Assembly: GCA_000231825.2 (NCBI GenBank)
Contig: JH720373.1
Span: 271,674 to 335,673, forward strand
Reading direction: 5' to 3'
DNA length: 64,000 nt
Source of the DNA: Tetrahymena elliotti 4EA
Lineage: Eukaryota; Ciliophora; Oligohymenophorea; Hymenostomatida; Tetrahymenidae
In this document: in pieces, positions 1-13,663 of the stretch
Position numbering within the stretch: the stretch's first letter is position 1
Layout of the letters: each line of letters opens with the position of its first letter
Position numbers and translations under genes: made by a program
Notes under the pieces: generated by a model
Database searches by the model: none
What the model was told of the DNA's origin: nothing
The model's input: the letters and a program-made list of their open reading frames with translations, nothing else

Positions 1-1
1 T

Positions 2-2287
2 TCTAAAGATTTTATTAGAAGAATGCTTAAGAAAGATCCAGCTGAGCGTCTTACTGCTTGGGAAGCTCTCTAGCATCCTTGGTTTTTAGTATGTAATGAT
101 GTTAGAAACAAGAATGAATTGAATTTAAATTTGAATAAATCAACTGTGTTAAATTTATTCCATTCTCCTTAAGATAGTGATAAAGGTAGTTTTATAGATT
201 CAAAGAAATACATGGAATTAAATTTAATTAAAGGCAATTAATCAACTGTGTTAGTTAAAAAAGATAGTAATGGAAGCGAAACAACCTTCCCATAATAAAT
301 GAATTTTTTTTATAATAATAAAATGTAATCACAAAAGAACTCCTATAGTAATGACTTAAGAAGCAAAAATTATTAAAGTAAATTATATTTTTGTAATCGA
401 TATGAAGGTAGTGCTGATAATTTATAAATGAAAAATGAAGATCCTCGTATTATCAGTGAAAGTTCGAAATTTATAGGAGAGGTAAGACGCAATAGTAGAC
501 CTCATAACACTTAAATAGAAAGTCCAAGTAAAATTAGAAGTAATTAAGATTAATTTTCTAAGCAATCTTGCTTCTATGATAAAACTATCTAATAATCTCA
601 AGGAGATAATAGCAGTAAAATGCTTAAAAGCAATAATTATGGTAACATCAATGTGACCAAGTTTGGAGAAGATTTTGCAAACATAAAAGAAGCTTAATGT
701 GGTGAAAGTAGCTGCACTAATATGGCAAAAACATAAATTCATAGCGAAAGCGAGTAAGAAGATGAAAGTGAAAAGGATGATTCCTTGCTTAGAAAAAAGA
801 AAGAATACAAAATGAAACTTTAAAGATTCAAAGAATAAATGACCACTGGGATGTCTGATTTACCCACAAAGTTTATTCACATAAATTAGAAATAACAAAA
901 GACACCCTAAACTTCTCAATTACGCCTACGTTTACTTTAAGAAAAGAACCGTGTTAGCCAGTAAGGTTAACAACCTATCTAGTAAAGTTAATAATCTAAT
1001 TAGGAAAGTTAAGAAATCAATAAATAAACTCAAATTAATCAGTAAAATACCCAAATATAAATAGGCTCAACATAGTAAAATACAACTGCAGTAGCAAGCA
1101 ATATGACTGTTTTTAATTCTAACTAAAATTAGAATTCTAACACAAACAGCCAAATTAGCGCGCCAGGAGGTCATAGCAGTAATTTATGTTCTCCTATCCA
1201 ATACACAGAAAATATGTCAACTGCTAATCCAAATATAAATTTTACACAATTTTAACTCAACAACAACAACAACAACCTTGCTTCTACATCAATAATTAAT
1301 AATAACAATAATAATAGCAATAATAATTCTACTTTTGGTAATAAAAATGAAGTTCAATTTAATTTACCTTCTACGAGTAGCATAAACACTAACTCAAATA
1401 TATTTTCTGGACCGTAGTAATAATAAGATGGTGTAAAATAACTCACTTTATAATAGAATTAATCAAATTAATCAGCTGGAGGTGTTCCTAACTAAGCTAT
1501 TTAGCATTTTATAGATAATGCTGAGATAGAAGTCTAGCCATTACGTTCAAGGTCCAATACAAATGATGTAGTCGAGAAAGTAGAGTCAGAGGAATAAATA
1601 GAAACTCGGGCTAAGAGAATGAGTGAAGATTTTACTTCATCATGCATTGTATCAAATCCTTAAAAATAAGTTTTCATTCAACCTAATTTGAACTCTTCTA
1701 TAAAAAACGGAAATTAAAATGATGGAAAAGTGATGAAATCTTCTCATTTTAGTAATAATTAATATACACTAGCTAATTCTTTAAATAGTTAAAATTTGAT
1801 TAATCAACAATCAAGCTTTACTAATAAAATTTCAAATTAACTGTCTATTCAAGAGCGCTTGGAAATGAAATCCAAAAAATATGTTTAAGAATTTTTACTT
1901 TCAACAGGAAATTTGTAGGAAAACCCATCATCTTTGCAATAAATTCAAAGCAAAGAAAGTGTAGGTGTCTTAGAGACAAGCATTAATCCTATCTTCAAAA
2001 AAATAGAGAGTGATGATGAAACTCCTTAAAATGATTACTCTGTAAAAAAAGCCCCATCATTAAATTCATCAAATTTATGCTAATTTTAAAGTGGAATAAA
2101 TAGATCCAACTCAGACATTTGCAGCATTGCAAGTGAAAAGCATATTAATCATAATGAAAAAGATTAAAACGATCATGCTTATTTAGACGATATAATATAA
2201 TCCTCCTCTGAAGAATCATTCTAAATTGATGAAACAGATGATTTTTAAAATAACCACAAAGCAGTCTAAGTTTAACCACAGTCATGA
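2..2287 (+). CDS. Protein kinase, C-terminal part (5' end outside window)
   Basis: The reading frame is open from base 2 to a TGA at 2285-2287, giving 761 residues under ciliate code. The first 30 residues are the end of a Ser/Thr kinase domain: DFIRRMLKKDPAERLTAWEA followed by a QHPWF motif. This is the subdomain XI region with its invariant Arg, in the style of CAMK/CDPK kinases (family knowledge). No EF-hands follow. The remaining ~730 residues are a low-complexity tail rich in Gln, Asn and Ser, with Asn runs near 1258-1330 and an acidic stretch near 740-780, typical of ciliate kinases. No intron is needed. The kinase subfamily cannot be fixed without the missing N-terminal part. Confidence 0.85.
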
Positions 2288-3300
2288 ATTGATAAATGAG
2301 CAGCAAGCAACATACTCAAAAAAATTATCTAAATAAAATATGAAGCACTAAATAGATAAATATAAGCTATTTGGTTAGCTAATTAGTTAGTAAGTTTTAT
2401 AAATAAACTCTTTTCAATACAAATAAAAGCTTTATTTATTAATAAATTAAAGTAATTATAACAAAAATAATTAAAACTAAATAAAAAAATACTAAAACAA
2501 ACTTAAAACTTGAGAATTTATTTAAAAATAAAATGATTAAATAAAAAGGATTTGTCCTTATTAATTACATATTTTACAACAATAAATCTAAATAGAAACT
2601 TGTAATTATCTATCTATCTATGTTCATTCTCTCTAATTTATTTTATATTAACCTAAACAAATCTCACTATTTAAAATTATGAATAACATCCTAACATTAA
2701 AAATTAATTTAAATTCTAAATTCTATTCATCAGAGTAATTTTTTCTCAAACAAAAAAAGAAGAAAATTTATCATTAACAATAAAGTTTGAACTCTATTTA
2801 AGATCTACCATAATACTTCTTAATACCTCTTGAATCAGACAAGTTTTTCAAATTAAATATGATATTTTTTTTACAGAAGAAGATCTTTGATTAAATAAAA
2901 AAAATTCACAGTTTATTTCTAAAATCAATTAATATTAAAAAAAAGAAAAAGAAATAAATTAAATTAAAACAAAGATACGAAGTACAATCATATTATTTAT
3001 TTAATTATTCAAAAAATTCTTTATTTTAAGTAATGATAGAATAAATAACTAATCATGGTTAATAAATTATTTGGAATGGAAACATTTTAATCATTAACAA
3101 TAAATTATTTAAAACTTTTTTAGTTAAAATTGATTTATGAATAAAATAAAGAAAATTCACAATTAATTTCAACCAAAAAATAAAATCTATAACATGAGTT
3201 CAAAATAAACTAAATAAATTAAATTTGGAATGAATTATGAACATAGACAGACATAAAATATAATTGTTTTATTTATTTATTTAGTAAATTTTAAATAATT
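2288..3300. other. Intergenic, convergent 3' flanks
   Basis: AT-rich DNA between two convergent genes. It contains many AATAAA-like hexamers and a short TATC microsatellite near 2609-2622. A phrase built on TCATTAACAATAAA occurs twice (2769 and 3091 regions), suggesting a small diverged duplication. No coding signal seen. Confidence 0.6.
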
Positions 3301-6300
3301 TCACACTTTATTTTTAGCAAGGATGGAATTAATGAATTAAACATGGTTAACATATTATTTGGAAGAATCGTACTTTTGCTCAACATTTTCATTTTGAAAA
3401 CTTTCTAAAACTTTTTGAGGAGCACCTAAGTAACGACGACTAATGTAACTACAAGTTTCTTAAAATAAACTTTTATTTTGAGAAAATACTGGTATTTTTT
3501 ATTGGAAGAATTAAATAACCTAATCCATAGGGTAAAAGCCAGTATTGTCATCAAGTTAGAACAATCTTTATAAATCATTAACATAATTTTTAAGTACATC
3601 ATTTATTTTCTATTTATCATAACCTTGCTCATAGCTTTCTGGATTAATATCGTAGTATCTATGATTCTTTCTGTGATACTGTTTGTGGTATTTCTCATAA
3701 CAAGACTTGCAAAAAATGCATTACTCACAATTTCTACATAGAATTTCCACTTCCTTAAGTTGGCAAATTCTACAAACAGATGATATATTACCCATGCTAA
3801 AGGCAATTTTATATTTTATAATAAATCCAATATATTTTAAAAATCTCCTAATATTACGTTATATTGTTATAACAGCAGGTAATTCATGTGGCCTAAAGAT
3901 ATCTAATAGATCTCTTGCACTTTTTTTAGTTTTTTATTCATAATTAGGTTGCAAATTTTGTTGCATTGAAGAACTATTAACTCCCTTCTCCTATTATTCT
4001 TAACCAAAGAATTCATCTTCAGCAGGCTTAATTTCAACTTGCTTAATTTAGTTCTTCTATTTATTAATAAACTATTAGATTTAAACCTATCTACTATCTA
4101 TGAACTCGTATTCGTATTTACTTAGTAATTACTTTAAGGCGATTAATGCACTCTTAGGAGCCAATTTATTTTGCATGTGATAAAAAACAGTCTAAATTAA
4201 CTTAAAACCTAACATTTTACGTTTGCGAATCAATTCGTTTATCTTAACAACAAAGTTTCTTGTTTTTTTCTTCTTATTGTAATATTTATAAAAAATTTAA
4301 ATAAAGACGCATGCTCTTGTGAGAATTTCTTTTTTCTTTTTTGCTTGGACTCTTGACTTCCATCCTCTATATATTTTTTACAGTAAAATAGCAGCACCAA
4401 CTGTATTTTCCATTGATAATTTTTATTGTTATTGATATTATATGTTCTTTGCTTTTTATCTTATATTGTTCTAAAACTTTGATGCTTATTTCTGTTAAAT
4501 AATTTCTTTTTATCTACGCTATTCATCCACTTACTCTTACAATCTATCTATAGCTACTTACTTAATAACAAGCTTTTGATAATCATTTCTTTCTTTATCA
4601 ACAATATTCTTTGCTTTTAAGACTATTTCAGACATTTGCATAAGTTCATCTGTTAGCTTTCCAATATTTTCGGAAATAGCTTCCATTCTTTCTCTCTGCA
4701 TAATAGCAAGCATTTCTTTTTCATCTTCCAGTTTCTTTAGCTACAATTTTAATTATCCAGCTTTAGCTGTTAATTCAGTCATGTCTTTACCTTATTTTCT
4801 GAATTTCTATCTTTTTTGAAATGCTTCTTCTTATTTCTTTAATCTCTCTAAATATTTCGAATAGTCAGGTCCTTTACTCACTTCCTTTTCTTCTTCTCTC
4901 TTTATGCATTTAACGACTACTCTTTATCTTACTTCTAAATCTAAAATTCTTTCCTAAAGTACAATAGGATTTTGAATGTCTTTCAATTCCCCCATAACTC
5001 TATTATACTCCTTTTAACTCTATTAAAAAATATAATTTAATAAATATTAAAATTAATAAAAATGATAAATATTTTCTTACTTAGTATTATGCTTCTAAGT
5101 TTTTAACAAACTCAAATTCATTAATAACACCATCTTTATTAGAATCTATGATCTTCAATATTTCCTCTATTTCCTCTTCAGTTAAATCTAAATCGAGCTT
5201 GCCTAAAAAATGAAAAATATTTCATAATTAATAAACTGATAATAAATTTACTCATATTCTATTCTATCTCTTCAATTGTTAAAATACCATCTTTGTTCAC
5301 ATCAAGTAATGAAAATATCTTTTTTTAAATAGAAAATCTTAATCAAAAACAATAAAAATGATTATTGATTGATTTACATCAGATAAAGATAAACCTTAAT
5401 CAGTAATTTTTTGAACAATTAACTCTATAACTGTTAACTAAGTAAGATATCTCTTTTCTTGGTCATTTATTTTATCTAATAAAATTTAAAGAATACTTTA
5501 GTATAAGTATGTTAATAAAGAAATGATTTTTACCTAGCATGCTTACTGATTCTTCATCGTTAGTAGAGGCATCAGTAAGCTCTTATTTTTTGTTAAGTGC
5601 AGGTACTAAACCGAATGATGTAAATTTGTTATCTCCCAAAACAACAACTCCACTCTTGTTTTTAATTGAATTGATTTATTCTTAATTTTTTTGTTACCTT
5701 TCTTTTTGCTTTACTAAGGCTTCTTAAATCTTCTTACCTTCTTCTTTCAATTACCTTAGAGTAACCTTAAGCTTTTTAATTTCAACTTAATCATTTAATT
5801 ATTTCTCTTTTTGCATTTCTTCATATTAATAATTCTTTTCTTTTTCTTTCTGCTTCTTTTCATCTTTTTCTTTTAGAATTTTTTCTATATTTTCAAGGGC
5901 TTTGTTACCTTTTTTAAGATTTTCTTAACCCTCCTTAACAAGTTCCATAGCTCTTTTCTTATTCATTTTTTCAAATTCAAGCTGTTCTAAATATCTATTA
6001 ATATTAATTAACAAATTCATCAATTAAAATATTATTTTATCAATAGAATATTTAAGAAATAAATAAAAATTAAATTATTTTACTTTTTTCTTTCAATTTT
6101 TTTCATCATAGAGACATACTCGTTTTCTCTAGCAATCTCATTCTTTTCTGATTCAATTTTTGATATTTCATTAATAGTTCCTTTTTTAGAAGCTAAGTTT
6201 CCATCCCAATTCTTTTCTTTGATATCATTTTTGGTTGAAACTTTAGATTAAACTTAATCCATTCCTTTCTTTTTCTTTAAGTTTTCTTCTTCTACTTTAA

Positions 6301-7741
6301 GATTATCAAGCAATTTTTACCTAGCTTTCTCTTACTATTGAGCTCTGTCTTCCTTTTCAGTATTCTAATAATCTTTTCTTCTGACATCTACCCAATTTGA
6401 TTCTTCATTTTCATATTATAGATTCTATTTAGTTTTTTTCTATTACATCTTATCTACAGCTTCTCTTACATAAAGCAAATCTTCTTTTTCCTATAACTCT
6501 TTCTGCTTAATTTCATGATTTTTAAGTATTTAGTTAACCTTATCAATTTAATTATCCAATTAACTCTTTCTTTTTTCTTTTTATTCCCTTAGTATTTATT
6601 ATTTACGTTACTTTTCCTTGAGTTACTTAATTTCTTCACTTTCCTCTTCTTCTTCGTTATCTCTTTATGCTAGAGCTTAATCACCTTTTTCTTTTTCAGT
6701 TTCACCAAAAATATCTTCATCTAATTCATCTTTAGGCTTTCTCTCTACAGGTTTATTATCTTATTTTTTATTTTCAGCCTTCTTTTATTCTTCATTTTTA
6801 TCTTTCATAAAGTTATTAACTTTTAAAGCCTTTGATTATATATTTGGTAGTTTAGGTTTTTTATCCAATTTTTTTTCACTCTCTTCATTTTCTATTTTTT
6901 TCTTTTACAAATCTAATTAATGTTAAGTTAGTTTAGTTTGACTTGGAGTTGCAGATACCTTTTTACTATTATCAACTTATTCTTTTTTAATTGGTTAAGG
7001 AGTTTTAGATTCTTTAACTATTGCTTTATTTTAGTTATTTTAATCTGCTCCATTCAGAGAAGGTAGTTATTTTTTGTTATCTTTATTTATTGCATTTTAT
7101 GAAACTTATTTAGCAGATTAAGGTCTTGGTGGAACTGCTTTTTGAATTGGTTTAGATGAAGGTGCGGCTGAAGAAGGTACAGCAGCATTACTTTATCTTT
7201 TTGAATTATCTTTAAATTATACAGAAGGAGCTTTAATTTAAGATGGAATTTTTTAATTTGAACCAGGCTTTTATGAACTTTCTTATTTTGATTACTTCAA
7301 AGTATAAAATTTATTATCTTCATCATCAGCTTTTAAGCTTGCTAGTGATTACTTAGAGCGAATACTAAAAGAATCTGATTACAATTCGAATTTCTCTTCA
7401 TAATTTTCTTCAGCTTCCTATTTGCTGACTCCCTTTTTTGGTTGTTCATCATCGCTGCCAAAATCATTTTCATAATCTTCCTCTTTTTTAATAGTTTTCT
7501 CTTTTTTCTTCTCTTCCTTTTATTATTCCTTTAACTGTTTCTATTATCTTGCTTATTTTAAATCTTCTTAATATCTTTTTTCAGCTTCATCAGGATTCAT
7601 TTCATTATTTTTAAGCGCTTCAAGCTTTCTTTTCAAAGCTTTAACACTGGCATCGCTTTCATCAGATTTTGAGCTTTTTTTATCATCATCTTCATCACTA
7701 TCCTCATAATACTTATCTAAGCTTTCTTCTATGTCGGCCAT
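3301..7741 (-). CDS. Large coiled-coil protein with EF-hands, IQ motifs and a C-terminal zinc finger
   Basis: ATG is at 7741-7739 and TGA at 3303-3301. Exons on the minus strand: 7741-6084, 5994-5534, 5475-5378, 5318-5252, 5202-5081, 5019-3301; they sum to 1374 residues with consistent phases. The first ~700 residues are acidic/basic low complexity followed by long coiled coil. Two canonical EF-hand loops follow: DVNKDGILTIEE (745-756) and DSNKDGVINEFE (781-792). More coiled coil comes next, then IQ-like helices (ILLQKIYRGWKSRV near residue 1010; ITIQRNIRRFL near 1190). A Cys/His cluster at about 1218-1255 (CRICQ, CRNC, CIFCKSC, then H..H) resembles a B-box zinc finger. Seen: domains and order. 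Inferred: a Ca2+/calmodulin-responsive cytoskeletal scaffold. No closer family assignment is offered. Confidence 0.85.
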
Positions 7742-8223
7742 ATTATATTAATGTTTTTTGATAAAAAATAATGTACAAAAATTGATAATAAATTAAATCT
7801 TTTTATAATAAAGAAAGATAAAGTTAACCATAAAAATTAAAACTACCAAAAAACTAAAAAAGTAAGTGCAAAATTTTTAAATTTAAAAATTTTCTAAAAT
7901 AAAATATTTAACTCAAAAAACATTTATTGAGGAGAACAATTAGATTAATTAGATATAGAAAAATATAAGCTCAGAATTCATTATTAAAAATTGCTAAATT
8001 TAATAATAATTATAAGAAGTAGTTGTTATATTTTAAATTTATTAATATTTATGTATGTGATAATTAATACTTACTTCATTATTTATATTTAATTTTTTTT
8101 TAAATTAATTTTTGGTTATTTATTTTAAAACTCATTTTTTTGTTTCATTTTAAAAGATATTAAAAAAATCTGAAGAATATCAAAAATTTAAATTAAAGAG
8201 AGAGAGTTATTATCAAATATAGT
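7742..8223. promoter_or_regulatory. Shared upstream region of two divergent genes
   Basis: About 480 bp of AT-rich DNA between the start codons of the EF-hand gene (minus) and the MORN gene (plus). Both promoters must lie here. No specific motif can be named. The MORN ATG is preceded by an A/G-rich leader (AAAGAGAGAGAG). Confidence 0.4.
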
Positions 8224-10051
8224 ATGTTTTTTGAATCAGTTTAAGAGCAATTGCTCGAGAGAGAAATGATGAAAATCATCAGACAGTTCTAAGATAGTTC
8301 TGAAATTAACAAAACCTAAGTAGTAAAAAATGACAAAGATTGTCTTTACATAAATTTGCAATTTTATTCACTTCAATCATTTTTAATAATTATAGCAAAA
8401 AGTTTAAAATGGCGATAAGGATAAAGAAATAAATATTAATTCTTAGATCAAAGTAAATCAATAAAATTCAACAAGATAATTTGAATAAGAATAATTAATT
8501 AAAAAGGAAGTAGAAAAAGTAAATAAAGGAGTTGGAGATGAAGAAATAGATTGGGAATAAAACTATTTAGATTTGATGATGGAATGTGGCTATCAATTAC
8601 CTGATGATGAGATAGATAATGAAAATGAAAAGAAAAATAATATGATGATTTAAAAAAATGATGAATGCCATAACAAAGATTTTGTTTAATATAAATTACA
8701 GCCTCTAAATAATGAAAGCGATGACTAAGAAGAAGATGAAGAAGTTTAAAAATCTAAATAATTAATGAATGATCTTCATAATGAAGAGGAATAAATTATG
8801 ACTCTTGAGTAACAAAAGGAATATTTTAAATTATTGAGAAGCAAATATTTGAATGTTAAGTAGGTTGATGATAAAAAGGAATAAGAAAAATCAGTTGATA
8901 CAACTGCCTATACAACTAATGAATCTGAATCCAATTAAACAAGCTAAACCATAGCAAATAGTTAAAAAGAAAATTCCTCTGAAAAAGTAAATTAACTTGA
9001 TAAATAATAGAAAGAATCTAAGGGAGGCTAAAAGCAAAATGAAGAAGTAACCAAATAAAGTGAAAATCAAGAAACCCAACAAGATAAACCAAGAAGTTTA
9101 CTGCCAGATGATCACGTTCCTTTAACAAGAGAAATGTATGAGGAACAAAAAAAGCAACAAAAAGCTTTAAAGAAAGCAATAAAAAATGCAAAAGATTTAG
9201 GTATAGTTTACAATGGAGTTATTAATTTTGAAAATTTTGATGATGAGACAAGTAGTGAAGAAGGAGAAGATTAAAATAAAAATAATGAATAAGAGCAAGA
9301 GGAGCAATAAGATGATAATAATGTCATAGAAGAATAAGATGAAGATGAATTTGATGTATATAATTTTTTAATTTTTGTTTACTTTAAATAGATTATTATT
9401 CATCCGTTCTTTCATAATTATCAACTAGGAAAACAATGATTAAACAACTTAAGATGAATAAGTTCATGTCTTAACTGAGATAAAAAGGGAATATATTTAG
9501 ACAAACAAATGGAATTGTAAGGAATACAAAATATTTTATTCTAATGAAGATATATATGAGGGAGAAATTGATGATAAAACTTCTCTCAAAGACGGTTGGG
9601 GAGTTTATCTCTATGCTAATGGTGAAAAATATGAAGGCTTCTTTTAAGATGATATTATTCACGGATATGGAAGATATTAGTAAGTTTTATCGTAAATTTA
9701 AGTTTTCTTAATTTTTTAATTTACATTACAGGTTTTTGGGAGGACATAAATATGAAGGAGATTGGAGTTAGGGTATGAAGCATGGTGTTGGAATTCTAGA
9801 TTTTGCTTCAGGTGATAAATATATAGGATTCTTTGAACGTGACAATTTCCATGGATAAGGTATGAAAACATTTTATCAAAAAATTAATTTAAATAAAATC
9901 TTAAAAAAAAGGTGAATACTTTTACAAGAATGGAGATAAATTTGAAGGTACTTTTGTAAATGGTAAAAAGAATGGTACTGGTAAATTTTTAGGAGCTAAT
10001 GGAAGAAAAATTATTGGAGAGTGGATTGAAGATTAACTCTAACATTTTTGA
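8224..10051 (+). CDS. MORN-repeat protein with acidic N-terminal region
   Basis: Exons 8224-8322, 8396-9355, 9429-9679, 9732-9859 and 9912-10051 give 525 residues ending at TGA 10049-10051. The first exon donor could also be at 8320, three bases earlier, which would remove one residue. Residues 1-395 are hydrophilic, rich in Asp, Glu, Asn and Gln. The C-terminal ~130 residues hold five full MORN repeats and a partial sixth, e.g. KYEGDWSQGMKHGVG and KFEGTFVNGKKNGTG. MORN repeats usually mediate membrane/lipid or protein contacts and in ciliates and flagellates are common in axonemal and cortical proteins (family knowledge). A ciliary or cortical role here is inference. Confidence 0.88.
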
Positions 10052-10876
10052 GCAGTTTTATTTTAAATTAATAATAAAATCAAATAAACTTTGTCAGCAG
10101 ACATAAATTAATTTAACTTTTAATTATATTTATTATTTGTATATCATCGATTTCTATATTTTGCTTGCTTTATCACTAAAATAGATTTTTGCTGATATAC
10201 CAAATACATTTTTCAAAATTTTAAATTATTTTTTTTAGTTTAGTATTTTCAAAGTAACTTTTTTTGTTCAGGTAGTTATTAATAAATTAATAATTATTGT
10301 CTTTTATATTCTTAACAAATTAATTTAATATCTACTCAATTATTTTTTTAGTTTATGTTTAAATAAATAATTAACTACACAATTTATTTATGCATTTTTT
10401 GAAGAAATATAATTTTTATTTTAATTTGAATTATTCTAAATAACTAAATTTGGATTTTTTTTGAGGTTTTCTAAGTTATTAGTTAGCTTAAATAATGATG
10501 CCAATAGTATCATAATAAATTTATATAATTTAGATTTTTTATATGTCAAAAAAATAGATATAACTTTTTATGATAATTCTTCAAATCTCAAAAATTTTTA
10601 AGTATGAAATTAATCTTATAGATTATTAATTAATTAATTTATTTATTTATTTGCTTTTTGGGTTTAAATTGGTAATATTAAAAAGAAAAAAAGAATTCTT
10701 GCTTTAAAAGATGAAAATATAGACAAATATTTCAATATGATAGATCTTATTAGTACTATACAGAGCATCGAATATATTTTAATTTTTTTAAAATGTCATT
10801 TAGATATTTGTTTAAGTATATTTTAAAGATTATTTATTATGTTTTGTTAAGATTTCTATGAGGATTTTTAAAGTTT
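10052..10876. other. Intergenic, convergent 3' flanks
   Basis: AT-rich, T-run-rich spacer between the convergent MORN and SEL1L-like genes. No ORF with coding character, RNA gene or repeat family was recognised. Confidence 0.55.
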
Positions 10877-13663
10877 TCACACATTATATGTATTCTTGAT
10901 CCTTAGTCTCTTGCCATATATGTGCAAGATCATAATAATAAAAGGTATACAAGAGATCACATAAAATATGGGTTTATAATCAGTGAAAATTTATTATGAA
11001 AATACAGATAATGAAGTTAAAATCTTCTTTTAGGTTTCAGTTTCATGTATTTTTAGTAGATCTTCCAAGAAATTAATTCTAAGCAGAATATTAGCTAAGA
11101 AATTTTCATTTGTTAACGATAAGCTTTAATTTAGATGCTAATAAGCAAGTTAATAATTTTATGGGACTCCTTAACCTAGCTATTCCATATATGCTAAATT
11201 GAAATAGCCTTGTGCTTATATGTAAGTTAATTAATCATTAGCATAAGAATCTTTTTTTTCAGCTGCTAATTTATAGTATTAGTAAGCCTTTTAATAATTT
11301 TGTTTGACATTAATTCCATAATAAAAATAATCCCCTAATCTTATACTACTATAGCCACTTTAAGATATTGAAGTCTTAAATAATATGTAAGAGACATATC
11401 CACTAACAGAATTCTTTGATTAATTCTCTCCTCTTTTTAGCAAATTAATCAAAGCAGTTTTATTTTTCACCATTTATAAAATATCTTCAAATAGTAGTTC
11501 ATGTAAATCTATTTATATCAAACTCTTTTCCTTTAATATTTTATAAATTGAATCCTATTCCAGCTCGTTTTCTAACTCCAAATAATCTATATCATTCTCA
11601 TCATAAATCCCCTAATATTTATCTGCTAAAATAGCTGCATTCTGCAATGATACCTAGTTCAATAAAAATTAAAAACTTGTTGTTCATCGATTGGAGATAA
11701 ATAAAAATACTTACATCTTCTCCTAAATAACCAGAAATCAAATAATTTAAATGAGATTATCTGTAGTTACCCTAAGTATATAAGTAATTAGCCTAATTTT
11801 AAAACTAGGTAGAAGTAGATCTAGACATACCTCTGCTCATTAGAAGTGTAGAAAGCTCACATGACTAATAAAAATCAACGCCATCTAAATAAAGTAATCC
11901 TATTTACATTATACTTTAATTACGGTGCAAAAAATAAATTTGTTCAATACCTAAAGCATATTATGCTAGAGGATGCCCTTTTTCTGAAGCTAGATTTAAG
12001 TATTGATGAGCTATTTGCTTATCTCTAAGATGGAGATCTGTAGAGGGTAACATATGAATAATACCATAATTGTACATTGCATTAATATCTTTTAAGCCTG
12101 CTGATTCTTATTTTTAAGTTATAATAAATATATTTTTTATCTAAAAAACTGAAATAAACAAAAATTTACTTTTAAAAAAAGAAATAGCTTTTCTTTGATC
12201 TTACTAAACACCTAATCCTTTGTAGTATAAATAACCTATTATTTCCAAGTGGAAATTTAATAAACTTATCTGATATTATATGAAAATCTACCTAATCCAT
12301 TTATAGATAGAGGATCTCCTAAGTTAGCTAATTTCTCAAAAATATTATGTGCCTCCTCATAATTCTTTTTAAAATTAGCTTTGTTTATAATTTGAAAAAA
12401 TATATTTTTAATTACTTTCTCTACTCCATAACCTTCTAAGTAGTGATATGCCAGCATATTTCCAGCTCTCAAAGTGCTAAGACTCTTTGTGTAGAAAGAA
12501 AGATATTTTTATTTTAAAAATAATTATAAAATATAATGAATGAATGAATTACTTAGGTTATATTTTTTTTGTTGTATATAGAATGATATATCTCAAATGA
12601 TTTATTAAAATTTCTTCTTAATCCATTTATACCATAGAAATAAGACTCAGCAAGGTTGAGTAAATCCTTTAAATTATTGCTCTAGTAATTTAAACTAATC
12701 TACTTAAACGTTTCAAGTATTTTTATTTTATCTGAGTTGAGACTAAACCTAAATAAATTTGATCCCATACTATAAATCTAAAGATCCAATCTCACTATAT
12801 TATTAATATTAGGTAGAATCTCTGAATTTAAGTATTATTCAACCCCTAGATCTTTAAAATAAAGAGAGGCAGTTCTACAATCTATATTTACTCCTCTTCC
12901 CTTGATAATAAAAATAGTTAAATTCATTTGATTGGTTTTTTGATTGAACTAAAAGAAGAAAGATAGGTAAGTGTAGTAAGTATTAGTGTAAAATATCCTA
13001 CTAATACTTTTGTAATTCAGTAGATTATGAATTAAACAAATTAGATTAAAAACGCTTAAATAATGAGTTTATTTATTAACTAATTACATGCATATATTTG
13101 TGAGCAAGAGCGAGTTTCGAAAAGAAATTCTTCTATTATGAAGATAAATATAAATCAAGAACTGATGAGGAATTTCTTTTTTCAGAAACATATTAATATA
13201 TTGATAATAATTCTATTTAAGATAAGTTTTCGAGACTATCACTCTTTGTTTGGTTCAGGTTATCAATCATTTAATTTTTAGAATTATCAAGCATTCTATC
13301 TAAATTTTAAAGGATATTGTAGCTTCCATCCAATCTGAAATTGCTGAATAAACTTGTCATAAACAAAGAATCTTATGAGCCATAAAATGCAGCTAATTTG
13401 TAAAAATAATATGACAATTTTAAAGAGTTGCTTTCATCGTTTTATCCAAAATAAATCAAATTAGCATATTAATATAGTAAGTCTCCTAAATCATTTTAAT
13501 TGAAGTTATTTTTGAACAATTCTAAAAGCTTTTATTTAGCTTCAGTAGATTCATAATATTTAATATGTTCATTTATTTCCTTAATGACTTGTATGCATTT
13601 TATCAGTTAAATCTAGATAATAAAAATAAATATTGCTACTCTCCCTAAAATATTTCTTATCAT
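10877..13663 (-). CDS. SEL1L/Hrd3 homologue (ERAD adaptor, Sel1 repeats)
   Basis: Eight exons on the minus strand: 13663-13088, 12900-12553, 12484-12416, 12364-12292, 12235-12170, 12106-11951, 11899-11715, 11653-10877; 749 residues, TGA at 10879-10877. The N-terminus is hydrophobic (signal-peptide-like). Sel1 repeats run through the protein: a repeat continuing into GRGVNIDCRTASLYFKDLG, YLEGYGVEKNYEEAHNIFEK, YYKGLGVQQDQRKAISFF, and the diagnostic block RLGDYFYYGINVKQNYQKAY followed by GYFNLAYMEQLGQGVPQNY. A single hydrophobic segment (about 718-736) and a short basic tail end the protein, matching SEL1L/Hrd3 topology: lumenal repeats with a C-terminal anchor. Family role: receptor/scaffold of the Hrd1 ubiquitin ligase in ER-associated degradation. 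Intron 3 (12365-12415, 51 nt) has no in-frame TGA; its removal restores a perfect Sel1 repeat. Confidence 0.9.
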
